DNA of 64,000 nt from Azospirillum sp. OGB3 (GCF_014192915.1 NZ_JACHYN010000011.1:1-64000), one strand, 5' to 3'. Counted from the stretch's first letter, positions 8,051-17,063 are shown. Numbers and translations: made by a program. Notes: generated by a model not told the origin, from the sequence alone.

Positions 8051-8455
8051 TCAGGCGCGCTCGGACCCCGGCGCGCCGGTGCTCCACAGCAGCCCCAGCA
8101 CCACGCCCTTGCAGCGCGGCAGCAGCAGGCCGGTCAGCAGCAGGGTCAGCAACGGCCAGATGGTGAGATGCACCCAGGTCGCCGGCTCGTAGCTCTGCTC
8201 GACCGACAGGACCGCCGGGATGATGATGTGACCGACGATCAGGATGGTCATCCAGGGCGGGGCGTCGTCGGCGCGCAGATGGCCGAACGCCTCGCCGCAA
8301 TGGGCGCAGTGGTCCACCGGCTTCAGGTAGTTCCGCAGCAGGCGTCCCCGTCCGCAGGCCGGGCATTGCCCCATCAGCCCGCGCAGCGCCGCCGTCGTCT
8401 TCGACCGCGCGCCGTCTTCCGCTCCGACCGCCGCCGCCCTGTCTTCCGCCGTCAT
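8051..8455 (-). CDS. DUF983 family membrane protein
   Basis: This 134-residue protein has the DUF983 plan: a short N-terminal tail, then a zinc-ribbon-like pair CPACGRGRLL and CAHCGEAF at residues 34-60, then two transmembrane segments (MTILIVGHIIIPAVLSV and HLTIWPLLTLLLTGLLLP). The PRCKG motif after the second membrane segment is also typical. No function is established for the family, although members often sit near cytochrome oxidase genes in other genomes; that context is absent here. It converges on the glycosyltransferase gene with six bases between the stops. Confidence 0.88.
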   Translation of the reverse strand: MTAEDRAAAVGAEDGARSKTTAALRGLMGQCPACGRGRLLRNYLKPVDHCAHCGEAFGHLRADDAPPWMTILIVGHIIIPAVLSVEQSYEPATWVHLTIWPLLTLLLTGLLLPRCKGVVLGLLWSTGAPGSERA

Positions 8456-8515
8456 GACCGTCCCCCTGCGTTCCGCTCCCCGAAGGGCCTCATATGGGGA
8501 GGGAGCGACCGATCG

Positions 8516-8707
8516 TCACGCCGTTCCGTCGCCCGCACCCCGGGGTTGCGCCGCGCGCAGGGCCTCCACGCGCCGGGCGATGTTCTCCAGCCGCATCTGA
8601 AGCTCATGGGCGCACAGGGCGTGCGCGGCGGCGCGGGCTTCGGCCTCGATGTCGGCGATGGCGGATTCGAGGGCGTGGATTCGGGAGTCGCGCGGGTCTT
8701 CGCTCAT
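8516..8707 (-). CDS. Small coiled-coil hypothetical protein
   Basis: A 63-residue protein made almost wholly of one or two amphipathic helices, with heptad-like spacing in IHALESAIADIEAEARA and LQMRLENIARRVEALRAA. It is followed by a flexible Gly/Arg tail. An AGGA site lies seven bases before the ATG, which supports translation. It lies upstream of the DUF983 gene on the same strand with a 60-base gap. The shape recalls SlyX-type small helical proteins, but the match is too weak for a family call. Confidence 0.6.
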   Translation of the reverse strand: MSEDPRDSRIHALESAIADIEAEARAAAHALCAHELQMRLENIARRVEALRAAQPRGAGDGTA

Positions 8708-8788
8708 CGGATTCCTGTTCGGGCAGTTGACGGACCGGCCCCTGGGCGTCTACGGGATGCACAAACCCCCTCCGGGAGCCTGGGAGCC

Positions 8789-9757
8789 ATGACGATCACC
8801 CGCCTGTTTTTCGCCGCCGCCACGGCGGCTGTCGCGCTGACCAGCGCCGCCGCCTTCGCCCAGACCAAGACCGTCGCGATCACCGCCATCGTCGAGCATC
8901 CGGCGCTGGACGCCACGCGCGACGGCGTGGTCGAGGCGCTGAAGGCCGCGGGCTACACGCCGGGTGACACCCTGAAGGTCGAGTATCAGAGCGCCCAGGG
9001 CAACCCCGCAACCGCCGCGCAGATCGCGCGCCAGTTCGCCGGCTCCCGTCCGGACGTGATCGTTCCGATCTCCACCCCCTCCGCCCAGGCCGTCGTCGCC
9101 TCGACCCGCGACATTCCGGTGGTCTTCACCGCGGTGACCGACCCGGTCGGCGCGCAGCTCGTCCGCAGCCTGGACAAGCCGGGCGCCAACGTGACCGGCG
9201 TCTCGGACATGGCCCCGGTGGCCGAGCATGTGGCGCTGATCCGCGAGATCGTGCCGTCGGTCAAGCGTCTGGGCGTCCTCTACAACGCCGGCGAGCCGAA
9301 CTCCGTCTCGCTGGTCAAGGCGCTGAAGGACGAGGCGCAGAAGGCCGGGCTGACCGTGGTCGAGGCGACCGCCACCAAGTCCGCCGACGCCCAGCCCGCC
9401 GCCCGCAGCCTCGTCGGCAAGGCCGACGCCATCTACGTGCCGCTGGACAACACGGTGGTCTCGGCGCTGGAGAGCGTCGTGGCGGTCGGCCAGCAAGCCA
9501 AGCTGCCGGTCTTCTCCGCCGACACCGACAGCGTGGCGCGCGGCACGGTGGCCTCCATCGGCTTCGACTACCGGCAGGTCGGCCGCCAGACCGGCGAGGC
9601 CGTGGTCCGCATCCTCAAGGGCGAGAAGCCGGGCGACGTCTCGGTGACCTTCGCCAAGGGCACCGACCTGTTCGTGAATCCGAAATCCGCGGCGGCGATG
9701 GGCGTGACCATCCCCGAGGCGGTGACCCAGCGCGCGACCAAGGTGGTCGGGCAGTAA
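8789..9757 (+). CDS. ABC transporter substrate-binding protein, TrpX/DUF534 type
   Basis: A 322-residue exported protein with a signal peptide in about residues 1-24 (cut after AAAFAQ). The rest follows the TrpX-like binding-protein pattern: VAITAIVEHPALDATRDGV, QGNPATAAQIARQF, PDVIVPISTPSAQAV, VVFTAVTDPVGAQLV and GVTGVSDMAPV-like segments, then PVFSADTDSVARGTVASIGF near the end. In Gram-positive bacteria such systems are linked to tryptophan or other amino acids; the substrate here cannot be read from the sequence. The ATG at 8789 has GGGAGCCTGGGAG upstream. A palindromic repeat separates it from the permease gene. Confidence 0.88.
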   Translation: MTITRLFFAAATAAVALTSAAAFAQTKTVAITAIVEHPALDATRDGVVEALKAAGYTPGDTLKVEYQSAQGNPATAAQIARQFAGSRPDVIVPISTPSAQAVVASTRDIPVVFTAVTDPVGAQLVRSLDKPGANVTGVSDMAPVAEHVALIREIVPSVKRLGVLYNAGEPNSVSLVKALKDEAQKAGLTVVEATATKSADAQPAARSLVGKADAIYVPLDNTVVSALESVVAVGQQAKLPVFSADTDSVARGTVASIGFDYRQVGRQTGEAVVRILKGEKPGDVSVTFAKGTDLFVNPKSAAAMGVTIPEAVTQRATKVVGQ

Positions 9758-9787
9758 GTTGTTTCGTTGAGGGGGAGTGGTTGAGAC

Positions 9788-9872
9788 GGGCCCCCTCCCG
9801 GCCTCTCCCCGCTTCGCAGGGGGAGGATAAAGCCCTCCCCTGCGGAGCGGGGGAGGGTTTGGGTGGGGGCCC
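9788..9872. repeat. GC-rich palindromic intergenic repeat, copy 1
   Basis: Outer arms GGGCCCCCTCCCGG and the partly complementary GGGTGGGGGCCC enclose two stem-loops: TCTCCCCGCTTCGCAGGGGGA and CCCTCCCCTGCGGAGCGGGG (extended by GAGGG). It lies between the binding-protein and permease genes of one operon. Related copies occur at 13451, 27039, 38018 and 62638, with a half copy at 51374. Confidence 0.85.
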
Positions 9873-9898
9873 GACGCGACACTTCCCAAGGACCGATC

Positions 9899-10798
9899 AT
9901 GAGTGAAATCGCCTTTTTCGGGGCCGTCGAGATCGGGCTGGTGTACGCGCTGGTCGCCCTTGGCGTGTACCTGTCCTTCCGGGTGCTCGATTTCCCGGAC
10001 CTGACGGTGGACGGCAGCTTCCCGCTGGGTGCCGCGGTCTGCGCCACGCTGCTGGTCGCCGGGGTCAACCCGTGGATCGCCAGTCTCGTCGCGGCGCTGG
10101 CCGGCTCGATGGCCGGGTTGGTCACGGCGACGCTGAACGTCCGCTTCAAGATCCTGCACCTGCTGGCCAGCATCCTGACGATGATCGCGCTGTTCTCGGT
10201 GAACCTGCGCGTGATGGGCCGCCCGAACGTGGCGCTGCTGATGCAGGACACGGTGCTGACGCCCTTCTACGGGCTGGGGCTGCCCGACCATGTGGTGCGG
10301 CCGCTGGTCGTCCTGGTTGTGGTCGTGGTGATCGTCCTGCTGCTGTCGCGCTTCCTGAACAGCGAATTCGGCCTCGCCATGCGGGCGACCGGCGTCAACG
10401 CGCGGATGGCCCGCGCGCAGGGGGTGCAGACCGACTTCCACATCTACGCCGGCATGGCCTTGTCGAATGGTCTGTGCGCCTTGGCCGGGGCCCTGTTCGC
10501 CCAGACCAACGGCTTCGCCGACGTGACCACCGGCATCGGCACCATCGTGGTCGGTCTGGCCGCGGTGATCGTCGGCGAGACGGTGCTGCCGGCCCGCGCG
10601 ATCCTGTGGGCGCTGGTCGGCTGCGTCGTCGGCTCCATCCTCTACCGTCTGGCGGTCCAGCTGGCCCTGTCGGCGGACGCCATCGGGCTCCAGGCCTCCG
10701 ACCTCAACCTCGTCACCGCCGTCCTGGTCGCGGTGGCGCTGATCCTGCCGCGGGTGCGGCTTAAAGCCGCGTCGAAGAAGAGGGAGGCCGTCCGATGA
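9899..10798 (+). CDS. ABC transporter permease, TrpY-like
   Basis: A 299-residue integral membrane protein with eight or so hydrophobic segments. Family hallmarks are GLVYALVALGVYLSFRVLDF at the N-terminus, PDLTVDGSFPLGAAV, LASILTMIALFSVNL, and GLCALAGALFAQTNGFADVT with GIGTIVVGLAAVIVGE, all typical of the LivH/TrpY-type permeases that pair with TrpX-like binding proteins. The start ATG has AAGGA eleven bases upstream. The stop overlaps the ATPase start by four bases (ATGA), so translation of the two is coupled. Confidence 0.9.
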   Translation: MSEIAFFGAVEIGLVYALVALGVYLSFRVLDFPDLTVDGSFPLGAAVCATLLVAGVNPWIASLVAALAGSMAGLVTATLNVRFKILHLLASILTMIALFSVNLRVMGRPNVALLMQDTVLTPFYGLGLPDHVVRPLVVLVVVVVIVLLLSRFLNSEFGLAMRATGVNARMARAQGVQTDFHIYAGMALSNGLCALAGALFAQTNGFADVTTGIGTIVVGLAAVIVGETVLPARAILWALVGCVVGSILYRLAVQLALSADAIGLQASDLNLVTAVLVAVALILPRVRLKAASKKREAVR

Positions 10799-11592
10799 TC
10801 ACGGTCAACGGCATCCACGTCACCTTCGGGCTCGGCACCCCGCTGGAGAAGCACGCCCTGCGGGGCGTCGACCTGACGATCCCAGAAGGGCAGTTCGTCA
10901 CCGTCATCGGCTCCAACGGCGCCGGCAAATCCACCTTCCTGGGCGCGCTGGCCGGCGACGTGATCGCCGAGGAGGGCCGCATCGCCATCGACGGGGTGGA
11001 CGTCACCCGCTGGGCGACGCCGAAGCGCGCCTCGCTGGTCGCCCGCGTCTTCCAGGACCCGATGGTCGGAAGCTGCACCGCGCTTACCATCGAGGAGAAC
11101 ATGGCGCTGGCCGCCGCCCGCGGGCGGCGCCGCGGCCTGGGATCCGCCCTGCGCGGTGACCGCCGCCGGCATTTCCGCGAGCGCATCGCGGAGCTGGGGC
11201 TGGGGCTGGAGAACCGGCTGCACGACCGCATGGGCCTGCTGTCCGGCGGGCAGCGGCAGGCGGTCAGCTTGCTGATGGCGACGCTCGCCGGGTCGAAGAT
11301 CCTGCTGCTCGACGAGCACACGGCGGCGCTCGACCCCGGAACGGCGGAGTTCGTGCTGGGCCTGACCCGCCGCATCGTCGAGGAGAACCGGCTGACCACG
11401 CTGATGGTCACCCATTCCATGCGGCAGGCGCTGGACTACGGCGACCGCACGGTGATGCTGCACGAGGGTCGGATCGTTCTGGACGTGTCCGGCGAGCAAC
11501 GCGCCGGGCTGGACGTGCCGCACCTGCTGGCGCTGTTCGCCAAGCAGCGCGGCGGCGAGGACATCACCGACGACAGCCTGCTGATCGGCTGA
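10795..11592 (+). CDS. ABC transporter ATP-binding protein, TrpZ-like
   Basis: A 265-residue cytoplasmic ATPase with Walker A GSNGAGKST near residue 39, signature LSGGQRQAV near 148, Walker B ILLLDEHTAALDPGT near 167 (the residue after the acidic pair is His rather than Pro) and the switch His in MVTHSMRQAL. It energises the permease just upstream and probably acts as a homodimer. The first 20 residues (ITVNGIHVTFGLGTPLEKHA) fit the family. The operon appears to end here; the next gene lies on the opposite strand. Confidence 0.92.
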   Translation: MITVNGIHVTFGLGTPLEKHALRGVDLTIPEGQFVTVIGSNGAGKSTFLGALAGDVIAEEGRIAIDGVDVTRWATPKRASLVARVFQDPMVGSCTALTIEENMALAAARGRRRGLGSALRGDRRRHFRERIAELGLGLENRLHDRMGLLSGGQRQAVSLLMATLAGSKILLLDEHTAALDPGTAEFVLGLTRRIVEENRLTTLMVTHSMRQALDYGDRTVMLHEGRIVLDVSGEQRAGLDVPHLLALFAKQRGGEDITDDSLLIG

Positions 11593-11623
11593 GGCCTGAT
11601 CGCCTGAGGCAGGGGGAGGGGCG

Positions 11624-13432
11624 TCAGACGGTCTTGCGGTCGCGCTCCTGCTCCGGGTCCTCGCGGTCGGCCTCGAACAGGGCCTGAAGCTCGGCGGCGG
11701 CCTGGCGGGAGGTCTGGATCAGGCGGTTCTCGTCGTGGTGCACGGCGTGCTGCCGGATCAACGTGCGCTCGTCATGCTCGCGGAAGGTGTCCAGCGTGTG
11801 CCGGGTCTCCTCCGGCGGCAGGCCCAGCGACTCCAGCACGCCGCCGGTCAGCCGCAGGCTGGAATCGTAGGTCTCGCGCACGAAATGCGTGACTCCTCGG
11901 TCCATCAGGAAATGGGCATGGCGGCGGTTGCGGGCGCGGGCGTGGATGACGAGGTGGGGGAAATGGCGCGTCGCCAGCTCCACCACGCGCAGCGACTGCT
12001 CCATGTCCTCCAGCGCCACCACCAGCACCTTGGCCTTGTCCGCCCCGGCGGCGCGCAGCAGGTCGAGCCGCGACGGGTCGCCGTAATAGACCTTGTTGCC
12101 GAATCGCCGCACGACGTCGACCTGCTCGGCGCTCTGCTCCAGCGCCGTGAAGGGGATGCCGCGCAGCCGCAGCACGCGGCCGACGATCTGCCCGACCCGG
12201 CCGAAGCCGCAGATCAGCACCGGCGGCTCCCCGTCCGGCGCGATGGTGTCGTAGGGGCGGACGGGCTTCACGATCAGCCGCGGCGCCAGCCAGCGCTCCT
12301 CCGCCGCGAAGACGAAGGGAGTGGCGATCATCGACAGCGTGACCACCAGCATGGCCGTCGCCGCCTGCCCCCCGCTCATTGCTCCGACGCCGACGGCCAG
12401 CCCGAACAGCACGAAGCCGAACTCGCCGCCCTGGCTCAGCACGGTCGACAACCGCGTCGAGCCGCCCGGGCGCAGCCCGGACAGGCGGGCCAGCCCGAAC
12501 AGCGCCGCCGCCTTCAGCGCCATCAGCCCGAGCGCCAGCGACAGGTAGCGCACCGGCTCGGCCATCAGCGCCGCCACGTCGGCCCCCATGCCCACTGAGA
12601 CGAAGAACAGGCCGAGCAGCAGCCCCTCGAACGGCGCGATGTCGGCCTGCACCTCGTGCCGGTATTCCGAATCGGACAGCAGCACCCCGGCCATGAAGGC
12701 GCCGAGCGACATGGACAGCCCCGCCCAGGCGGCGAACAGGGCGGTGCCCAGAACGATCAGCAGGGCGGTGGCGGTGAAGATCTCCGGCGTCCGGGCGCCG
12801 TCCACGATGCGCAGCACGGGGCGCAGCAGATAGCGGCCGCCGGCCAGGATCACCGCGATCGCTCCGCCAGCCTTCAGCACGGCCAGCCACGCGGTTCCGG
12901 CGTCCGGCACCTCCCCGGCGCCATGGCCGAGCAGGGGCAGCAGCGCCACCGCCGGGATGATGGCGAGGTCCTGGAAGAGCAGGATCGAGAAGGCGCTGCG
13001 TCCGGCGTTGGTGGTCAGCAGTTCCCGCTCCGCCAGCATGGGCAGCACCATGGCGGTGGAGGACAGCGAAAGGCCGAATCCGGTCACCGCGGCGGCGGCC
13101 GGGGAGAAACCCAGCAGGACAATGGTAGCGGCGGCGATCACGACGGCGGTCACCGCAACCTGGGCGCCGCCGAGCCCCAGGACCGATCGTCGCATCACCC
13201 ACAGGCGGGCGGGGCGCAGCTCCAGCCCGATCAGGAACAGCAGCATGATGACGCCGAGTTCCGAAACGTGCCGGATCGCCTCGACGTCCGTCACCAACCC
13301 GAGCCCGCCCGGTCCGATGGCCAGCCCCGCCGCGAGATAGCCGAGCGGCCCGCCGAAGCCGATCCGCTTGGCCACCGGCACCGCCAGGACCACGGCGGCC
13401 AGCAGCACCACCAACGTCACGAAATCCGGCAT
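11624..13432 (-). CDS. CPA2 family cation:proton antiporter, KefB/YbaL-like
   Basis: A 602-residue membrane protein with about 12 transmembrane segments in residues 1-385 followed by a TrkA-N/RCK nucleotide-binding domain (LICGFGRVGQIVGRVLRLRG near residue 408) and an acidic C-terminal tail. Seen in the membrane part: GPLGYLAAGLAIGPGGLGLV, ELGVIMLLFLIGLELRP and GFGLSLSSTAMVLPML. KefB/KefC proteins exchange potassium for protons under nucleotide control; the exact ion is inferred. The ATG at 13432 is chosen over a GTG three codons upstream because a GGGGGTGGG stretch precedes it. It follows mrp on the same strand, with a repeat between them. Confidence 0.9.
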   Translation of the reverse strand: MPDFVTLVVLLAAVVLAVPVAKRIGFGGPLGYLAAGLAIGPGGLGLVTDVEAIRHVSELGVIMLLFLIGLELRPARLWVMRRSVLGLGGAQVAVTAVVIAAATIVLLGFSPAAAAVTGFGLSLSSTAMVLPMLAERELLTTNAGRSAFSILLFQDLAIIPAVALLPLLGHGAGEVPDAGTAWLAVLKAGGAIAVILAGGRYLLRPVLRIVDGARTPEIFTATALLIVLGTALFAAWAGLSMSLGAFMAGVLLSDSEYRHEVQADIAPFEGLLLGLFFVSVGMGADVAALMAEPVRYLSLALGLMALKAAALFGLARLSGLRPGGSTRLSTVLSQGGEFGFVLFGLAVGVGAMSGGQAATAMLVVTLSMIATPFVFAAEERWLAPRLIVKPVRPYDTIAPDGEPPVLICGFGRVGQIVGRVLRLRGIPFTALEQSAEQVDVVRRFGNKVYYGDPSRLDLLRAAGADKAKVLVVALEDMEQSLRVVELATRHFPHLVIHARARNRRHAHFLMDRGVTHFVRETYDSSLRLTGGVLESLGLPPEETRHTLDTFREHDERTLIRQHAVHHDENRLIQTSRQAAAELQALFEADREDPEQERDRKTV

Positions 13433-13450
13433 CGGTCCCACCCCCTAAAG

Positions 13451-13558
13451 GCTTGCCCCCACCCTAACCCTCCCCCGCTGACGCAGGGGAGGGAACTTAG
13501 GCCCTCCCCGTTAGCGGGGGAGGGAGGGGACCCACGAAGTGGGGAGGGTGGGGGCAAG
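13451..13558. repeat. GC-rich palindromic intergenic repeat, copy 2
   Basis: A full 108-bp copy. Perfectly matching outer arms CTTGCCCCCACCCT and AGGGTGGGGGCAAG enclose stem-loops built on CCCTCCCCCGCTGACGCAGG and CCCTCCCCGTTAGCGGGGGA, plus an extra GTCCC-type arm (GGGACCCACGAAGTGGGG). It lies between mrp and the antiporter gene, both on the minus strand. Confidence 0.88.
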
Positions 13559-13567
13559 TGCGCCCCC

Positions 13568-14737
13568 TTACGACACCACGATCCGCGGCGCCGCCCGCGC
13601 CGGGCCCTGCTCGCCGGCGATCTTCTCCCACAGGCGCTTGGCGATTCCGCGGTAGACCTTCGCGTGCTCCGACTCGGGCTGGGACACCACGATGGGCTGG
13701 CCCTGGTCGGAGGTCTCGCGGATGTCGAGGTGCAGCGGGACCTCGCCGAGGAACTCCATGCCCAGGTCCGACGCCTCCTTGCGGGCGCCGCCGTGGCTGA
13801 AGATGTCCGTGCGGTGGCCGCAGTTGGGACAGCAGAAGTAGCTCATGTTCTCGATGATGCCGAGGACGGGCACGTCCACGCGGCGGAACATGTTCAGCCC
13901 CTTGCGAGCGTCGAGCAGGGCGATGTCCTGCGGGGTCGAGACGATCACCGCCCCGGCCAGCGGCACCTGCTGCGCCATGGTGAGCTGGGCGTCGCCGGTG
14001 CCCGGCGGCATGTCCACCACCAGAACGTCGAGCGTGCCCCAGTTCACGTCGCGCAGCATCTGCTGCAGGGCGCTCATCACCATCGGGCCGCGCCAGATCA
14101 TCGGCGTGTCCTCGGCGACCAGGAAGCCCATTGACATCACCTTGATGCCGTAATTCTCCATCGGCTCCAGGATCTTGCCGTCGCGGCTGGTCGGCCGGCC
14201 GGAGATGCCCAGCATGCGCGGCATGGACGGGCCGTAGATGTCGGCGTCCAGAAGTCCGACCTTCAACCCGTTCGCCGCCATGGCGAGGGCGAGATTGCTG
14301 GCCGTGGTGGACTTGCCGACGCCACCCTTGCCCGAGGCGACGGCGACGATGGCCCTCACGCCCGGCACCAGCGGCTTCTGCTCCGCCGGCTGCCCATGGG
14401 AGTGGCCGTGGGAGTGCCCCTGGCCGCCATGGGAGTGCCCATGAGCATGGCCATGGCCCTGCTGCGGAGCCGCGCCCTGGCCGGCGGGGCGGTGCGCCGT
14501 CAGGACCGCGGTGACCGACAGGACGCCCGGCAGGGACTCCACCGCTTTCTCGGCGGCGTGGCGCACCGGCTCGGCCTGGGCGCCGCGCTTGGGATCCACT
14601 TCGATCGAAAAGGCGACGTGCCCGTCACGCACGACAAGGCCGGAAAGCATGCCGAGGCTGACGACGTCCTTGCCCCGTTCCGGATCGACAACCGTCCTCA
14701 GAGCTTCAAGGACTTGAGCTTCGCTGACCTGCGCCAT
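13568..14737 (-). CDS. mrp: Mrp/ApbC-type iron-sulfur carrier ATPase with His-rich linker
   Basis: A 389-residue protein. Residues 1-82 form a MIP18/DUF59 domain (VLEALRTVVDPERGKDVVSLG); residues 125-389 form the P-loop ATPase with ASGKGGVGKSTTASNLA at 135, DADIYGPSMPRML, and the cluster-binding pair in FCCPNCGHRTDIF. Family members build or carry Fe-S clusters in the cytoplasm. Between the domains lies a linker with nine histidines in twenty residues (95-114, alternating with Gly, Ser and Ala), which is not part of the family core and could bind metal. The ATG at 14737 starts the DUF59 domain; the upstream frame has no likeness. It is divergent from hflK. Confidence 0.93.
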   Translation of the reverse strand: MAQVSEAQVLEALRTVVDPERGKDVVSLGMLSGLVVRDGHVAFSIEVDPKRGAQAEPVRHAAEKAVESLPGVLSVTAVLTAHRPAGQGAAPQQGHGHAHGHSHGGQGHSHGHSHGQPAEQKPLVPGVRAIVAVASGKGGVGKSTTASNLALAMAANGLKVGLLDADIYGPSMPRMLGISGRPTSRDGKILEPMENYGIKVMSMGFLVAEDTPMIWRGPMVMSALQQMLRDVNWGTLDVLVVDMPPGTGDAQLTMAQQVPLAGAVIVSTPQDIALLDARKGLNMFRRVDVPVLGIIENMSYFCCPNCGHRTDIFSHGGARKEASDLGMEFLGEVPLHLDIRETSDQGQPIVVSQPESEHAKVYRGIAKRLWEKIAGEQGPARAAPRIVVS

Positions 14738-14921
14738 GGTTGAAAACTCCGCTTCCTTCCCGATATTGGCGGATATCCGTCGGTGAAATCCTTCCCCGAA
14801 TGGGATGGGCACTATAGGGCCGGCGGACAATAATGGTAAAGGGATCGGACGGTCCGGAAACGATTTGTTTTCCGGAATTTCCGTCCCAAGAATTGAGAGA
14901 GCGCGAAGGGGAACGAACGGA

Positions 14922-16088
14922 ATGCCGTGGAGCAATCAGGGAGGGGGCGGCGGTGGCGGCCCCTGGGGTCCTCCGCCGGGTGGTGGCGGTCAGAATCCGT
15001 GGGGCCGTCCGCCGGGTGGCGGCGGCGGCGGCGGTGGTGGCGGCGGCGGAGGGCCGCAGCCGCCGGACCTGGAGGATCTGCTGCGCCGCGGCCAGGACCG
15101 CCTGAAGCGGGTGATGCCGGGCGGCGTCGGCAGCGGCCGGGGCATCGCGCTCGTCGTCGGCCTGCTGGCCGTGGTCTGGCTGGCCAGCGGCATCTACCGC
15201 GTCGAGGCGGACGAGCAGGGCGTCGTGCTGCGCTTCGGCCAGTGGGTGCGCACCGAACAGCCCGGCCTGCGCTACCACCTGCCGTCGCCCATCGAAACGG
15301 TGCTGATGCCCAAGGTGACGCGCGTCAACCGCATCGAGGTCGGCTACCGCTCGGCCGGCGACGGCCGGCGCGGCGACAGGGACGTTCCCGACGAGTCGCT
15401 GATGCTGACCGGCGACGAGAACATCATCGACATCGACTTCACGGTCTTCTGGGTCATCAAGGACGCGGGCGAGTATCTGTTCAAGATCCGCGACCCCGAG
15501 GCCACCGTGAAGAAGGCGGCGGAAAGCGCGATGCGCGAGGTCATCGGCCGCACCGACCTGCAGCCGGCCCTGACCGAGGCCCGCCAGCAGATCGAAACCT
15601 CCACCCGCCAGCTCCTCCAGGCCATGCTGGACGACTATGAGGCGGGCATCGAGGTGACGCAGGTGCAGCTGCAGAAGGCCGACCCGCCGTCGCCCGTCAT
15701 CGACGCCTTCAACGACGTGCAGCGCGCCCGCGCCGACCGCGAACGCGCCCGCAACGAGGCCGAGGCCTACCGGAACGACGTGATCCCGCGCGCCCGAGGC
15801 GACGCGGAACGGCTGATCCAGGAGGCTTCCGCCTATCGCGAGCAGGTCGTGAACCTGGCCCAGGGTGACGCCGACCGCTTCCGCAAGGTCTACGACGCCT
15901 ACACGACCGCCAAGGACGTGACCGCCAAGCGCATGTATCTGGAGACCATGGAAGAGATCCTGCGCGGCGCGAACAAGGTCATCATCGACGGCAACGCGCA
16001 GGGTGCCCAGGGCGTGGTTCCCTATCTGCCGCTCAACCAGCTCCAGACTGCCCCGGCGCGGCCCGCCGGCCAGCAGCCGGCCCGTTGA
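14922..16088 (+). CDS. hflK: FtsH protease regulator subunit HflK
   Basis: HflK pairs with HflC in the inner membrane to form a large SPFH ring around the FtsH protease. The 388-residue protein has a glycine/proline-rich N-terminus (residues 7-44, with a run of 13 glycines), one membrane segment at about 75-92, and an SPFH domain starting YRVEADEQGVVLRFGQWV. The segments PGLRYHLPSPIETVLMPKV, LMLTGDENIIDIDFTVFW and YLFKIRDPEATVKKAAESAM follow, with a long Glu/Arg/Ala coiled coil near 255-340. The ATG at 14922 follows GAAGGGGAACG. hflC follows after 11 bases, so they form one operon. Confidence 0.96.
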   Translation: MPWSNQGGGGGGGPWGPPPGGGGQNPWGRPPGGGGGGGGGGGGGPQPPDLEDLLRRGQDRLKRVMPGGVGSGRGIALVVGLLAVVWLASGIYRVEADEQGVVLRFGQWVRTEQPGLRYHLPSPIETVLMPKVTRVNRIEVGYRSAGDGRRGDRDVPDESLMLTGDENIIDIDFTVFWVIKDAGEYLFKIRDPEATVKKAAESAMREVIGRTDLQPALTEARQQIETSTRQLLQAMLDDYEAGIEVTQVQLQKADPPSPVIDAFNDVQRARADRERARNEAEAYRNDVIPRARGDAERLIQEASAYREQVVNLAQGDADRFRKVYDAYTTAKDVTAKRMYLETMEEILRGANKVIIDGNAQGAQGVVPYLPLNQLQTAPARPAGQQPAR

Positions 16089-16099
16089 GGAGGGATGCC

Positions 16100-17047
16100 A
16101 TGAACCGCACATTGTTGGTCGCCGGCATCGGCATCCTCGCCGCGGGCGTGCTCGCCTCGGCCTCGCTGTTCACGGTGAACGAGGCGCAGCAGGCGCTCGT
16201 CCTCCAGTTCGGCGAGCCGATGCGCGTCATCCGCGAACCCGGCCTGAAGGCCAAGGTCCCCTTCATCCAGGAAGTCCGCATCCTCGACCGCCGCGTGCTC
16301 GACCTCGATCCGCCGGTGGAGCAGGTCATCCTGGCCGACCAGAAGCGCCTGGACGTGGACGCCTTCGCGCGCTACCGCATCCTGGACCCGCTGCGCTTCT
16401 ACCAGACCGCCGGCAACGAGGCGGTGGCCGAGACGCGGATGAACGCCATCGTGAACTCGGCGCTGCGCCGCGTTCTCGGCAGCGTGACGCTGCTCGCCAT
16501 CCTGTCGGACGAACGTCCGCGCGTGATGAACGACATCCGCGGGCAGGTGAACGACGAGGCGAAGCGCTTCGGCATCGAGATCGTCGACGTTCGAATCCGC
16601 CGCGCCGATCTCCCGGAGGAGACCAGCCAGTCGATCTTCGCCCGCATGCGGTCGGAGCGTGAGCGCGAAGCCGCCGAGGCCCGCGCCCAGGGCCAGGAGC
16701 AGTCGCAGCAGATCCGCTCCCGCGCGGACCGCGAGCGCACCGTCATCCTGGCCGAAGCGCAGCGCGATTCGCAGATCCTGCGCGGTGAAGGCGACAACCA
16801 AGCGCTGAAGCTCATCGCCGAGGCGACGTCGCAGGACCCGCAGTTCTACAGCTTCTACCGGACGCTCGAAGCCTACCGGAAGTCGCTGAACAAGGACGAC
16901 ACCACCATGGTGCTGTCCCCGACCGGCGAGTTCTTCCGCTACTTCGGCGACATCACCGGCGGCGGCAACGGCCAGCCCGCTCCGGCCTCGGGCAGCGGCC
17001 CGGCGCCGCAGCGGGCCCCGGCCCCGGCGACCGCCCAGCAGCAGTAA
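16100..17047 (+). CDS. hflC: FtsH protease regulator subunit HflC
   Basis: The partner of HflK. The 315-residue protein has one N-terminal membrane segment (residues 4-24, LLVAGIGILAAGVLASASLF), the SPFH domain beginning FTVNEAQQALVLQFGEPMR, then DRRVLDLDPPVEQVILADQK and FARYRILDPLRFYQT, followed by a helical region with EAQRDSQILRGEGDNQALKL and FYSFYRTLEAYRKSL. The tail is Pro/Ala/Gln-rich and low in complexity. The ATG at 16100 has GAGGAGGGA upstream. DUF2065 and degP genes follow on the same strand, an arrangement that puts envelope protein quality-control genes together. Confidence 0.96.
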   Translation: MNRTLLVAGIGILAAGVLASASLFTVNEAQQALVLQFGEPMRVIREPGLKAKVPFIQEVRILDRRVLDLDPPVEQVILADQKRLDVDAFARYRILDPLRFYQTAGNEAVAETRMNAIVNSALRRVLGSVTLLAILSDERPRVMNDIRGQVNDEAKRFGIEIVDVRIRRADLPEETSQSIFARMRSEREREAAEARAQGQEQSQQIRSRADRERTVILAEAQRDSQILRGEGDNQALKLIAEATSQDPQFYSFYRTLEAYRKSLNKDDTTMVLSPTGEFFRYFGDITGGGNGQPAPASGSGPAPQRAPAPATAQQQ

Positions 17048-17063
17048 GACGTCGCGCTCGATT

